From Spirometra erinaceieuropaei (lineage: Eukaryota > Platyhelminthes > Cestoda > Diphyllobothriidea > Diphyllobothriidae), in the NCBI GenBank assembly GCA_902702965.1, contig CACRXP010000852.1, positions 1 through 64,000 on the forward strand: a stretch of 64,000 nt of DNA. The letters run 5' to 3'. A program made the position numbers and the translations under genes. The stretch's first letter is position 1. Each line of letters begins with the position of its first letter. The notes beneath the pieces were generated by a model. That model did no database searches and was not told the DNA's origin. It worked only from the letters and a program-made list of their open reading frames with translations. This document shows, piece by piece, positions 47,526 through 58,757 of this stretch.

Positions 47526-47765
47526 TTATCCGGGTATCTTATTAATCAGATTCTGGGACTACGAATGGTAAATGCATGAATAATGGTCGACAGAATGCAG
47601 TTTTCTCAATGTAAGGTAATTTTGAATGCCAATAGGAAGCTACTGTTAATCAATATCAACGATATGGCAAGGGATTTCGTCTACTGCAGCTTACGTCATT
47701 CACGCTGTGGCTACTTCACAAGAACAATTAGTAGAATTTCGATGGTCAATGATAATGTTTTCTTC

Positions 47766-47961
47766 ATGAAGTAATACTAAGAACCAAAATATCGAAAGCG
47801 CCTGTGGGTATAAGAACAACTACTACGAAACAAACAAAAGATGGATATTTCTGGCAGACAACGATTTACGTTAGTACGCATTTCGGCGGTGACGTAAGCG
47901 CATGCATAACAATTCACTATTGATGCACGGAAATCCTCAGCATCTCCACACTTAGGATTAA
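47766..47961 (+). repeat. Short direct duplication, copy 2
   Basis: Partner of 47,281-47,478. The frames over the two copies are not conserved between them, so it is not read as coding. Confidence 0.75.
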
Positions 47962-48382
47962 ATTTTGTTGAAAATATGCTGCGTACTTGAGTACAAGTGC
48001 AGAATCCGTGAAAGGCACCTTTGTTGGGAACGTTTGTTTATGTGTGCAGATTTTCTAATGACCACGCACATAATGAGATTTTGAATGTGTACTGGAAAAT
48101 GAAACGTTAAGGATAACTAATAATCTCGACTTGTCAGGGTTGTTGCCAGACTTTGTGTCTTTGCTTACGTGGCGGAAAATCGAGAAAAAATCTTACGATG
48201 CATGGAATATAAGTTGAAATCTTAAATCTGCAAAGTGCAAACTATTTAGCATTTAGTCTTAGCGTCAAAAGTCATTCTTTCAAATTGCTTCTGTCATGCC
48301 CACAATGACAGTGGCTAAATCTGCGATAGCATTTTGAATGTCTGTCCAACAGCGGGGAAATGCAAATCTGTGTACGTTGTGT

Positions 48383-48525
48383 ATGCAATATCGTGTTCTT
48401 TGAAGATAAAGAGCGGTTTGCCGAACAAAAAAGACACAATACCTATAAGGGTCAGACAAGTGTACTTGGCGGCAGTTTAAGAGGTCGTCTGGATTATTTG
48501 AAGCCGCTTCATATGCAAACATAAA
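48383..48525 (+). repeat. Dispersed repeat gamma, copy 2
   Basis: Partner of 40,964-41,105, same orientation, diverged. Confidence 0.55.
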
Positions 48526-48644
48526 AAACCAAAATGAACAAAATTACAAATGGTAACCGTATGTGACTGGGCAGTCAACAAAAGTGGACACTTTCAATTC
48601 TTACACTGCTACCAAGGAGCAATAGATATGACCTAAATAGTGTT

Positions 48645-48669
48645 TTAGGGGCTTTTGCCCAAAGGTTTG
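48645..48669 (+). repeat. 25-bp exact repeat with hairpin, copy 2
   Basis: Exact copy of 47,501-47,525, 1,144 bp away. Confidence 0.8.
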
Positions 48670-48899
48670 CTTCATAATATGTTGAGCGTTTAATGTTTGG
48701 CATTATGTTGTAAACCATAACTGGTGACCTTGAAGCTGTGACTACTTCACAAGTCAAATTAACGTAACTTCAATAGTCAAAGTAAACTAAAGTAAACTTG
48801 TATTATGCAGTTGGGTTCTGCGATCAAGACCTTACTTAAATATAAAAGCAAATGTGATCACAAATATTAACCCAGCAGGATAAAAGTCACAGAAGATGC

Positions 48900-49340
48900 C
48901 TCCACTGCTAGGGGGTCACTCGCTGAACGCGCAACGGAGTTGACTCCTCCCGTTGTGCCTCGGGACTCTACCTCGAGCCCCACTAGCAGCCGCAGCGAGG
49001 TGCGCGATGTAGCATTACTGACAAATTCTGCCATTAGTACGCGTCTTTCTGCAGCTGCTGGCGGGGCTCAAGAGAGGGCACAAAGGCACAACTGGACATG
49101 TGTGTTCTGAACTGCGATCGGTGTCGCAGTCCTACCATTGTATATACCTGACCGCAATCGACAGGACAATGATCCCACGGCTCAGTGGGTAGGGGTGTTT
49201 CTCTCTAAATAACAGGTCGGTTGATCAAGCCCCATGCGTTCCATGCTTCGGGTTGTGTATGATTGGCTGACGGCTACGAATAAGCTACAAATGCCTATTT
49301 TAGTCTCCCTTGTATTTATCGGTAATAGTATACTGCCGAT
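48900..49340 (+). repeat. Satellite-like repeat, family beta
   Basis: GGCACAACTGGAC...GATCGGTG followed by GCTTCGGGTTGTGTATGATT, GGCTGAC and TTTTAGTCTCCCTTGTATTT: the same block order as 8,000-8,270. Upstream is a GC-rich GCAGCCGCAGCGAGGTGCG segment similar in style to 8,880-8,930. Confidence 0.6.
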
Positions 49341-49849
49341 AAGATACCTTCAACTGATCAGAGTTTTGCTGGAGCCCATTTTGTCAACAGCATATTAATT
49401 GGGTTATTGTCCTTTTATGCGTAAGTGCTTTCAATCCATTAAAAACCACTGTGAAGAATATGCCTTTGTTGTTAGGGTTTGCACATCGCTACGGAGTATT
49501 ACGATTTGTTCTTTCTCCGCAAGATTAAAGGGAGTTATCATTGGTTTGAATTTTAGAAGGAAGTCGAAATAATGAAAATCGAACACTTTTTCTGCGTTCT
49601 CCGTTAGGTCTTCTGAGATTGCTTCCATACATATATTTAAGCGGTAAGAATTAATGTACACTTTTAAAAAGCAGTTATCCATTTTTGTTTAAAATAATTC
49701 CTCGTGTGTATCGTCTTAGCTGTATGACATGTGTGATGGTCATGTAGATGTTTTCGAATACCCGTACAGGAACTCACTTGTGGGATACTGCACGTGTTGT
49801 ACTCTGTGTTCTTTGGATTCACGAAATCCCTTGTGACCGTCAGTTATTT

Positions 49850-50770
49850 GTAGATGAAGATAGGCGCTCCGGAACAGGTTTATTTAAGTGCTGACGTTTC
49901 AAAGAGCTGGGTCGGCTCTTCATTGTCAAAGCGTAAAATGCAATTAATCGATCACAAATATATTTTCAAATGTCATTTTGTGTTGGTCGGCCTCATTCTG
50001 ATCGATGTTTCTCTCCTCTCGGAAGATGGTTGACGGGCGTTTTGCCTGTGTGGTTTGTGAGAGATCCCTTCGTCGAGGGGAGCTGATTGCACCTTTATCG
50101 GCCGGTCGGTATGGCGGTTCTTCATCTTCCTCACCGAGTAAACTCAGCGCCAGGCTATCGCCGTCCGGCCTTCTAAAGTCCGGTGTGCTTGTTTGGACCT
50201 GAACTTTACGATTTTGATGACGTAAAACTCTTTTAGTCGCAGGAAGGTTCAGATGCCTGTTGATAGAGTGGGCATCGGAGAACCACGCCTCGAGAGTTAG
50301 CCGTTCTGCTTTTGTGTTGCCTCGGCCTACGATTGTAACCCTCTGGAGGTCAAGCGTATGCCCTGTTTCTCCAACGTGTGTTGCTAGTTAAGAGTTAGGG
50401 TCTAACCTCCGAGTGACCGATTTGTGTTCTTGTAGGCGAGTTTGCAATTTCCGCTCTGTTTTGCTCACATTGTTGCAGTCGCCCTAAGTGCAATTTATTT
50501 TGTAGATGACTGCAGAGGTTTCACGGGTTGTAGTGGGTCCTTAGGTTGCATCAGGCGACGTTGAATTGTTGCTTGGTGTCGATGGGCTATGCCTACTCTG
50601 TAACAGTCGCGAGACCGCTTCAAATACCCCTTTAACGTAAGGAATGACCCTCCAGATTCCGGTTTGCTGCTCATTTGGCCGTCTTCTGGGCGCCCAACGG
50701 CTGCTTCCCTCGATGAAACGTCAGGACTTAAAAAACCTGTTCTAGAGAGCCAATCTTTATCTTCGAATAA
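49850..50770 (-). mobile_element. PLE-F: GIY-YIG fragment bounded by inverted ends
   Basis: The minus strand encodes FPYVKGVFEAVSRLLQS, then the nuclease: AVIYKINCT, a stop, GDCNNVSKTERKLQTRLQEH, KSVTRRLDPNS, a stop, LATHVGETGHTLDLQRVTIV and LTLEAWFSDAHSINRHLNLP. R..EH, the H.....H region and the late Glu of the family are present; the YVGET signature has become NVSKT. It is closely related to PLE-B. No RT is attached. Both ends carry GAAACGTC followed by ACTTAAA(A/T)AAACCTGTTC pointing outward (49,850-49,900 on minus; 50,715-50,766 on plus), so the fragment is enclosed by inverted terminal sequence. Confidence 0.85.
49893..49926 (-). ncRNA. Hammerhead-like stem-loop at PLE-F end
   Basis: On the minus strand, ACAATG, a perfect 6-bp stem (AAGAGC / GCTCTT) with a 7-base loop, then TGAAACGTCAGC. 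Same architecture as 22,326-22,372. CUGAUGA is degraded. Confidence 0.4.
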
Positions 50771-51438
50771 TCAACCCGGATCGTTCATATTGCCATTCTG
50801 AACCGTCAGTTATGTTTGCTCCAAGCATACGCTGGTCATTATGGTTGGCAATTTTCTAGTCTTGGTTAGAGAAAATACTAGGTTTTACCCGCATTGACTC
50901 CCGCAGCGCTCCAATGCTATGGAATCTGCGGGAAAGGTAGATGTTTGCGGATCAGACATTCGTGAAATGCGCATCGCCGGGGATAGGGCATGCTCCCGCA
51001 GAATTTAAGAGGGAGTATAAAATATCTTACTGTACTGGTTGCATTTTTGACCGATTTCCCAGCTCATTTTCAGAAGACTTGTTCTATGTCCAAAAACAAT
51101 AAAATTGTTACTTATCCAGAAAAAAACGAATTGTGTTCTCGTAGTTTTGCCAAGCAATTTATTTTTGGAGGGATGGCGCACGCAAATTCTGATTTACTGT
51201 TGCACTTTGAAATTTAAGGTAAATGAAGACAGTGACATCAGGGTTTGTTGTGGTTTGGCAGCCCCACATAAAGTAAACAAACCCCAGTCACCTGTAATGC
51301 GGAGCCGGTGGTAATAGGGGTTTTTACAGGTGGAGCCGGGAAACGCACAGGCGACGAGGCTAGGAAGTTGTATTCAAAATAAAATATGTTGGAAGTGCGT
51401 GGTTGTACTTTCATTTGTTCAGAAATATTTGCGTTATC

Positions 51439-51570
51439 CGCTAACCAAAACCCTTAACTACAACCACTTATCCTAATTAAAAAGTCCTAACCTCAGCCAT
51501 AACCACTAACCACAAGCCCGAACTATTACCCATAACTCTAACCCTTAATTTCAACCCCAACAGAATTGTG
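51439..51570 (+). repeat. Degenerate telomere-like (CCCTAA-type) tract
   Basis: About 130 bases of ACCCTTAACTACAACCACTT / CCTAACCTCAGCCATAACCA / CTCTAACCCTTAATTTCAAC-like sequence, with almost no G and recurring CCTAA / CCCTTAA / CCATAA steps of about six bases. This resembles a decayed (CCCTAA)n array or a related low-complexity repeat. Confidence 0.5.
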
Positions 51571-52032
51571 TCCATAAGATTCAGCTACCAAACCACATCT
51601 TACCGATATCAGTGAGTGATTGTCTAAGGACTTACCTTCAGCAATGCAATTTTAGAATCTTCTTTAGTAAGCAGGTTTTAATCTTGGATTAATTTTTACC
51701 TAGGTTTCCAGGCGATGAAACATTTCTGTGTCAATCATTCGGGTAGAAAAAATATGAATGGAAATACCACCGTAATTGAGCTTCGTCCATGAACCAATAC
51801 GAGCGCGGAAAATACGGACTTACACTTCAGTGATAAACATCGTGGTTTACATCTGCAGAACGCGTGCAATCTGTACTCCGCAGAGCATATAATAGTGTTT
51901 TGCAAAGGAAGGTCGATTTCCTATCACCATTGCTGGATGCCTTCATGCTTAAGGCTATCTTAACCTCTTTTAACGATGAAATGTCTTCTAAACTCGTACC
52001 AGTAAACAGGGTTTTCTTTTCCAACATTTTTT

Positions 52033-52038
52033 TTTATT
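52033..52038 (-). terminator. Candidate poly(A) signal AATAAA
   Basis: AATAAA on the minus strand, 133 bases past the stop codon of the candidate terminal exon at 52,171-52,325. A run of A follows in the genome. Confidence 0.4.
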
Positions 52039-52170
52039 TCTTCACTTTTATATAAGGCTACTGCAACTGGCTGGCAATGGCACTTGCTTAATCACTTGTC
52101 ATTCTCATTTCGTGTGTGAGAGATTTTGTTGGGAAGACCAACGTGCCTATTCTGACATCAAAACACCGAA

Positions 52171-52325
52171 CTAACAGTCAAACGGATACGGCATTAGGAT
52201 AAGGTCAGTGACGATCGGTCCTGCTTCTGTCGAGGCAGCCACGGTAACGTAAACAGTGTAGATAAGCATATGTCGATAAGGTCGATTATGCTTACTAGGT
52301 GTGCGGTTAATTTGAACAGGGGTGC
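52171..52325 (-). CDS. Candidate terminal exon of an unrecognised gene
   Basis: Minus strand. The acceptor GAAATTGGCAG leads into an exon that starts GC (entry phase 1) and runs 50 codons to a TAG. Peptide landmarks: TPVQINRTPSKHNRPYRHM, LIYTVYVTVAASTEAGP, LILMPYPFDC at the very end. The upstream candidate exon (52,856-53,279) ends with a single G in phase 1, so joining restores a GGC glycine codon and keeps the frame. An AATAAA lies 133 bases downstream. The intron (about 530 bp) contains a beta-family repeat. Alternating hydrophobic residues suggest a beta-strand-rich, possibly extracellular, C-terminus. That is inference. Confidence 0.4.
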
Positions 52326-52404
52326 CTGCCAATTTCTTTAATATCATTCTAAACACAACGGCCATAAAAGGTCTTAGGTAGAAACTGAAAGAATCTGTTA
52401 TGAA

Positions 52405-52550
52405 TGGCTGGCGTAGGCAAATAATCCAGAAATGGCCATTCCAGTCTCTTCTGCGAGCCGCTGTGCGGCTGCTGGTTGGAATTTAGAGAGAGTCTTAAGG
52501 CACAATGGAACGAGTGAGTTCCGTAACATAATTTGTTAGGGCGCCTCCAA
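52405..52550 (+). repeat. Satellite-like repeat, family beta, short copy
   Basis: CAGAAATGGCCATTCCAGTCT, GCCGCTGTGCGGCTGCTG and AAGGCACAATGGAACGAGTG match the blocks at 8,220-8,340. It sits in the presumed intron of the gene candidate at 52.2-53.3 kb. Confidence 0.6.
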
Positions 52551-52855
52551 TAAAGACGCAGTCGCCTAAGGAATCCTTTTGTTTACGGAGGTAAGCCGTG
52601 AATTTCCCCTGCAGCAAAGTGTGAAAACTCTCAAAATATTCACATGAATAGGGACAGTTTACCAAAGAACATACGTGCAGCACTAAGGATAAGAATTGAA
52701 GAGCGAAGTTATTTCCTGCAAACACCATTTATTTCGATCTTTTTAAATAGGGTAAATTACGGCGTTCAGATTGGAATTTCTCACAAACGACCAGCATCCA
52801 AATGGGTAACGAAACTGGAGTACAAACCAAAGCGTCGAGAGGAAGTTTATTTCAC

Positions 52856-53279
52856 CGTCTGTGAACTTTTGCTCGTTTTTCGCATTTTCTGAGCATGCCG
52901 GGTAGTAAACGTCGGATTTAAAATAAAGCGTTGGCTGGTTTGCAAATGCAAATTTTTCTGTGATTCTGCCTTTTGTATGGACGAAGGTGAATTTAGCACG
53001 TATCCGTTTTGCCAAATGACGTTCAGCGGATTTTGCGTACAGTTTGGCAGACCAAACACTGTCGGACGAAAATGGCTTGAATGGACGGCTGGATGCCTGT
53101 ACCGAAGCATATATTCCGGCCGTGTAATAGTAGACGGAAAACTTTCCCATTGATAGGTTCTCCTCCTCATAACAAATAAAATCGTCTTCGAAGAAAAATC
53201 TTGTCAAGCGACCAGTTAATGCGGTGGCACATTCAGGGAGTCGAACAGGTTCTTTGAATTGAAGTCGGTTCGTAAGTAG
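52856..53279 (-). CDS. Candidate coding exon of an unrecognised gene (best host-gene candidate)
   Basis: Minus strand. Open for 141 codons from an AG at TTTTAAACAG (alternative acceptor CAATTCAAAG 28 bases further in, entry phase 1) to a GACG|GTGAAA donor in phase 1. Peptide landmarks in order: NRLQFKEPVRLPECATALTG, RFFFEDDFICYEEENLSMGK, FSVYYYTAGIYASVQASSRP, SVWSAKLYAKSAERHLAKRI, KFAFANQPTLYFKSDVYYPA and CSENAKNEQKFTDG. The open frame is longer than almost any other here that is not retroelement or GC-rich repeat. It has no signal peptide at this end and no transmembr. segment; three Cys are visible. No domain recognised. With the exon at 52,171-52,325 it would give the last ~192 residues. 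It could still be a relic. Confidence 0.42.
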
Positions 53280-55229
53280 CTGTTTAAAATTCGTCGTTAT
53301 TTTTTTTTAGAAATTATTTTACAATGTGATCCAACTAGAAAAATAGAAAAAAACGCTATTAATATGTCATGCTATATATTTACGCAGTTGTTATTTGCAA
53401 GTCAAATATAGTCCAAAACAGTTTCCATTAAAACATGTCAAATTATTGCACAGTGTGCGTTATTACGTAGGCCGCGAACAACTATTAACTTTTACCCACA
53501 TTAAATAACTACATTTTAAAAAACCTTTATAAGACTGTTTTTCTAAAATGTGCTTGGCCGAAGGACCTTGCTAGACAATTTCACAATGGTTTGGTCTACG
53601 TCAGGATATCGCACGTTGAAGGGGCATACCTTTAAGAAAAGCCTGCAAATCAAAGTATTTCATTAGGCTTGAAAGAACACCTCAATGAAGATGCAAACTT
53701 AATGAAATTAAGATAATTGCTTTTTCTTTATACGTTGAATGAAGCAACCGACTAATCGTGACAATTCGGTTGCATCAGGAGGAAAAGCTACCAGATTACT
53801 CAAGTCCACAAACTAGTTTATCTATAACCTACTCGATTGTTTGTACATAAACCGGTTTTCAGAAATCTCTTATGGGCAGTGTAGTCACTGTTGATGAAAT
53901 GCAACCTTTGAGCATTTTTTTCAAATATGCTAACTTATATTATATCGAAGTAGTCCGTAAGTCGGAATTACACACCATATCGATACGAAGGAATTTTTTT
54001 ACTGCATTTGGCATAATTTTTTTCGGCCCTAACATTCACTTTTATTCTTTCGTGTTGTTATATCAACCGCAGACGTAGTTATATAAGTTCCTAATTCCTA
54101 TTTAAGAAACCTCAGGTTGATTTTGGTTTCGCTATAACCGAGAAGCAGGTGACAACTTTGAATTTAAAAACGGACAATTTCCTCATAAGAGATTGAAACG
54201 GTTGTAACAATCGTCAATTAGCATACGTTTTCCACAGACACTTAGACATTTGCTTGTTCAATTCATCACCCTGCATTCATGTTAAGCATTAATGCAAATT
54301 GACTAAGTTTAATTCGAATGCTCTTCGTTATCTGCCTTTAATAAAATATGCTTACGCGCGTGGCCTAGTTTATGACTCCATAACCTGCAACATATGCAAA
54401 TCTGTAGTGTACATAGCAGACTTAATACTGAATATATATTCATAGTGATATTGCAGGTCATCTGTTGTATCAAAGTGTGAAAGCACGGTTTAAATCCCAA
54501 GCGTGTGAACGTAAAGTGAAAAATAACTAATCGCGATGTGCCCAATAAAACCCTCTAAGCTATCTGAAAAAGTCTCCTATTAGACAAGTAACATTAGCGT
54601 GACAATTTACCGGGGGATGTACCCTTCGCAACTGCATGCGATTTGATATTATATTTGTGCAAACGGTGGGTCAATTTTGATGATTAATTGCTCTTATGTG
54701 AATGAGCAGCCGTGCACAAAGCAAAGCTAACTTATAAGCGACTTTTTGAGTCTGCCCTCTTAAATTTGCCCAATTTCCATATCCATCCGCTGGATACATA
54801 CTTTGTTTGCAGAAGATTAGAAAATAACGTTTGCCATATAAACTGCGCGCATAAGCGTCTGCTATGTGGCTAGAATTAACTGTCCATCGAATCTTTTATA
54901 TGACTTAACCGTGTAAGACGTATTGATTAAAAAAAATGTAATAGAACCCTGTTCGGCTTGCACGCAAAAGGTATCATGTGGTTTTGCGTGTATATCATTT
55001 TGCTTGCAGCTTCCGTTATTGTCGTTTATATGTCTACAAGCCAACTAGCCCAAAGTAAAATGCATACTCTAATTAGCACATGTCCCGAAAAAGTCCACAA
55101 CAACAAATTTTGCGGTTTATTTCCCTATAAGTAACCTACTGTAAGACGAATTCCTATTATCCCCTTGCGCCTTCCCAATATTTTAAAAACACATTCTTGA
55201 GCTGGGGCAAATTTCAGTTTCCTCACAAG
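53280..55229. other. Non-coding stretch (possible intron or upstream part of the 52-53 kb gene)
   Basis: No repeat family recognised. A minus frame at 54,862-55,044 (contains DTFCVQAEQGSITFFLINTS after GGCTTGTAG) is protein-like but has no clear donor. Confidence 0.35.
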
Positions 55230-55800
55230 TGGTCAGTCTCCATAAGGCCATAAAGGTGGCTTAAAAAGTTTTTAATATAAAATAGCATCTTCCGTTTTCT
55301 CTGCCATGGATCAACATTAATAACAAAGTTATGAAACGTCTGCATTAAATTAGATGCTGTTAGCGGTCCAATGTTTGGCGTACAAAATGATCTGAATATA
55401 GATGTCAGAGAGGATTTTGATGCCTGGGCTTTCAGGTTTATAGCCAACATTGCGGCAATGTCTTCCCTTTAGATCGGTTTAAGAATCCTATGCGAGTGAG
55501 TATACGTCTGCAATACGAAACCATATGGAGCACTTCCCCTTATGTGACAGATTAGCTTGCATTTATAGCAGGAACATTTACATGGACAAATCACGTATAC
55601 ACTACGTTTTATTTTAGGGTTAAAGCCACCTTTTATATATCGTTGACTGGAAATCAGTTAGAGTTTAATAGTCAAAGTAAACAAACGCTGTGAAGTCCTT
55701 ATGGCGCTCAGTAAAGGTCAGAAAGTTAAATCCTTGCATACAGCAACGGATTACTTACTAGCGTTGAAAGGTTCATTTTTTGAATTCAAGAATAATTAAC
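55230..55800 (-). repeat. Tandem duplication, unit 1 (~597-bp period)
   Basis: TTAAATTAGATGCTGTTAGC, GATGTCAGAGAGGATTTTG, TAGCTTGCATTTATAGCAGG and AAATCCTTGCATACAG recur about 597 bp further on. On the minus strand it holds a 75-codon frame ending LYGLMETDHL, part of which (SLTSIFRSFCTPNIGPLTAS) resembles the frame in unit 2. Confidence 0.65.
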
Positions 55801-55869
55801 TGTTAAAATACGTTTATGTTGGTTTCTGTTTTACTTTAATTAAGTAGTTTCAAATAAAGCAGTTGGTTT

Positions 55870-56330
55870 GGGGGGTAAGGAAGCATATTTTAATTTCTCT
55901 AGCATGGATTTACATTATAAGCACGGTCTTACTCTGTCCGCGTTAAATTCGATGCTGTTGGCAGTCCGATGCCTAGCACGCTACATGACCTTAAAAGAGA
56001 TGTCAGGAAGTTACATACTGTCTTGACGTCCAGGTTTAAGAGATAAGCGCGGAAGTATCCTCTCCCAACCTCGGGTTTAGAAGTCTTATGCGACTGACTG
56101 TACCTCCACGACAAAAATATGTAAACCGTTTCACTTTATTTTGCAAATCAGCTTGCATTTCTAGCAGGAAAATCTGCATGGGTAACTCACGTATAACTTA
56201 CGCGTTAAGCCAATTTTTAAATATATTGACAGACATTTTTTCGAATTCAATAGCCAAACAAACAAAAGCTTTAAATTTGTGCTGCAATTAGAGCAGAAGT
56301 TTAAATCCCCGCATACAGGAAGGAATTATA
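55870..56330 (-). repeat. Tandem duplication, unit 2
   Basis: TTAAATTCGATGCTGTTGGC, GAGATGTCAGGAAGTTACAT, CAGCTTGCATTTCTAGCAGG and AAATCCCCGCATACAG match unit 1. The minus frame 55,929-56,114 contains FLTSLLRSCSVLGIGLPTAS, aligned with unit 1. Divergence is high (very roughly a third of positions), so the duplication is old or the unit is a dispersed repeat. Confidence 0.65.
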
Positions 56331-56659
56331 AAACAGCGCTGTAATGTTTATTGTTAGATATAAAATAGCAAAATTACTGGTGTATGTTTGTGTCGATCTC
56401 CGCTTTACCATAAATAACCACATTTAAAGCAATTTCATTGACATCAGCGTCCGAGCCTTCTGTTTAACAACCTGCTCAAATGCCGAGTGTACATGTGTAC
56501 TATGGAAGGAGGAAAAGGCAAGAAATGGTAAACGATAGGATAAAAACAAATGCCCCCTATAAGTTCAGCGCCTGTGCTCCGAATTGAAAGCATGCAAGAA
56601 CACGCCAAGTAATATAAGACCGCGGAAGAGAACATCAGTGGGAACTGGTACCTTACGTT

Positions 56660-57281
56660 CCATGTTTTTGAAGCTTTTTGCGATGTTTCTAATATCGTGA
56701 ATTGGCCATTCGTAAAACGCCATGTCTCCACATTTACCAATGTGGCTTGTTGAGGTAGCAATATGGGTGAAATCCACTGCCAACTTCTATGAACCAATAT
56801 GATCTCCTCTTAATATCATAGAGAAATGCATGGCTTTATGTACGCGGAAAATATAAGGAGAGCATGAATTCCAGATTAACAGAAGGTTGGATTCAAACTT
56901 ATTCCGGAGTTGGAAACGTTTTTGAAAACCGAATTGTACCCTTCTTTAGAGTATAACATTGGATGAATATATCATTTTACACCGAGCAATTAAGAGAAAC
57001 AATATATTTATACATGTTTTATATGAAATATAATTAAAGGTTTAAGGACATATAAAATCAGTGAGCAAAATGCGTGCTACGTAGGTAGTCATTTTACAAT
57101 GTATGGTTTTTGCATGCAGACAAAAAGAAGTTCGTTCGAAGTTGATATCCTGATGTAACCAAATCATAATAAAATTATACTACACGATGATAAGTTTGCC
57201 AACCCTACTTTATTCAACTTTTGGGGACGAAAACGCATTTCGGAATTTCGGTTGACATTTCATTAGTTAGCCCACCTACTG
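56660..57281 (+). mobile_element. Long-TIR element, loop plus right half
   Basis: From GTTTCTAATATCGTGAATTGGC through the loop (CATGGCTTTATGTACGCGGA), TTTTTGCATGCAGACAAAAAG and GGTTGACATTTCATTAGTTAGC to CCCACCTACTG at 57,281. The flank here is TG rather than TA. Confidence 0.65.
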
Positions 57282-58757
57282 TGCTGACGCCCAGACTGTG
57301 ACCTTATAGCTTGTCCACAAATATTTCGAAGCACCAGCATCATGATGGTAGTTTGACCCTCGCATCCGCGATGTTCACCGTGTGCTCCACAGCAAGTTGA
57401 AGCAGGCGATTTATGCGAGAATTAGTATATGTTGAGCGTAGACCTGCGCTGCACCTACCTTATTGTATTCTCCTCTCCATCTGGGTCCGGTGTAAAGACA
57501 GATTTAAAAAGATTGCAAGTCTCGTGGGCGCAGGTACATGGCGCGGCGGGACCGGCACCAGGCAAACCGCCACGCCAGCCGGTCAAAACAAGCACTTGGC
57601 CAGAATATTTCGCCAACAACAACAGCACCTTAACGTGTCACGGATGGGAGGATAAGTGATCAGCTACGTACAATTTCACACTGTCATTCGCCTTAAACTT
57701 GCACCGAACACACGGCCACATTGACTTTTTTGCAGCCGCTATTAAAGTAATGTTCAGTGTACAGTGGCAAAATGCTTAGGAAAATATGTTCGAAGAAATT
57801 TATTTTCTTCCTCTCGGTCGCTCCCCAGGAGCTAAATTAAAATTAACGGTTTTTGAGGCCAGATCTAACGTGCAGTTCACAAAATCGGGTCTTAATGTCA
57901 CTGGTCTTCCGACTTGTAAGAGAAGGTCGATTATGAGGCGTGTTTCCATGAACACCACTCGTAAGTCTTTAGCATCTGATATACTCAGGTCCTTGGTACC
58001 TTCTAGTATATTTATCTATACACAGTAAATGCATAGTTGTTCCAGATGCTCGCTTCTAAGAACCATACATGAGCTACTGGTCTAAGAAAGGGAAATACGG
58101 CAGGTGCAGTGTCAACGGGAAGAGGTTTAAGTTTCGTTCTTTGAGGTTTCCTGCACGATTTCGTGTTATGCTGTTTTGTATCACAAATTTGACATGCATA
58201 ATACGCCTGCCACGCTGGACTAAACCAGCAATTTCATTGATGAAGAGGCAATAAATATAAGACGCCCGAATAAAGTGCACCGAATAACTCAACCCCCACG
58301 CATGTGATGTATGACATAATGCTGAAAAAGCTTAACGTGCGACTACCGAGACCGTACATGTTTAAGCCTGAGCTTTCGGTCGCGTACAAGAAGCCATCAT
58401 CCGAGACGGTAAGTAGTTTTTGTAGCCAGTCAAAGAAGAAGGAAGGGAGGAGTTGGTTGTGTTTCCAATAAGGCTTAGTCCACGTCCTATGTCGGCGTCC
58501 ATGAAAACGTGCCTCTCTGGCTGAGAGTTGTTCCGTGCATCTTGGCCGCGTTAACGAAGTGTGGAATTATTTAAGTTGTTGTAGCTTAAAATCCCGGTCA
58601 CTTGCTGCACGAACCATGGCGTGTTGCGTGGATCGCCTGGGTGCGAGATCGGCAGCGCCATCCTCGTGCACCGTCTACTTTAGTAAATCTTGACACCGGG
58701 CTCATGAGGGGAAGGAGGAGAGTATGCGGCGGATTCAGAGAAAGACCACATTAACAA
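57282..58757. other. Non-coding stretch
   Basis: A locally GC-richer segment at 57,530-57,620 (GCGCGGCGGGACCGGCACC) gives overlapping plus frames of 76-80 codons without a domain. Nothing else recognised. Confidence 0.4.
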
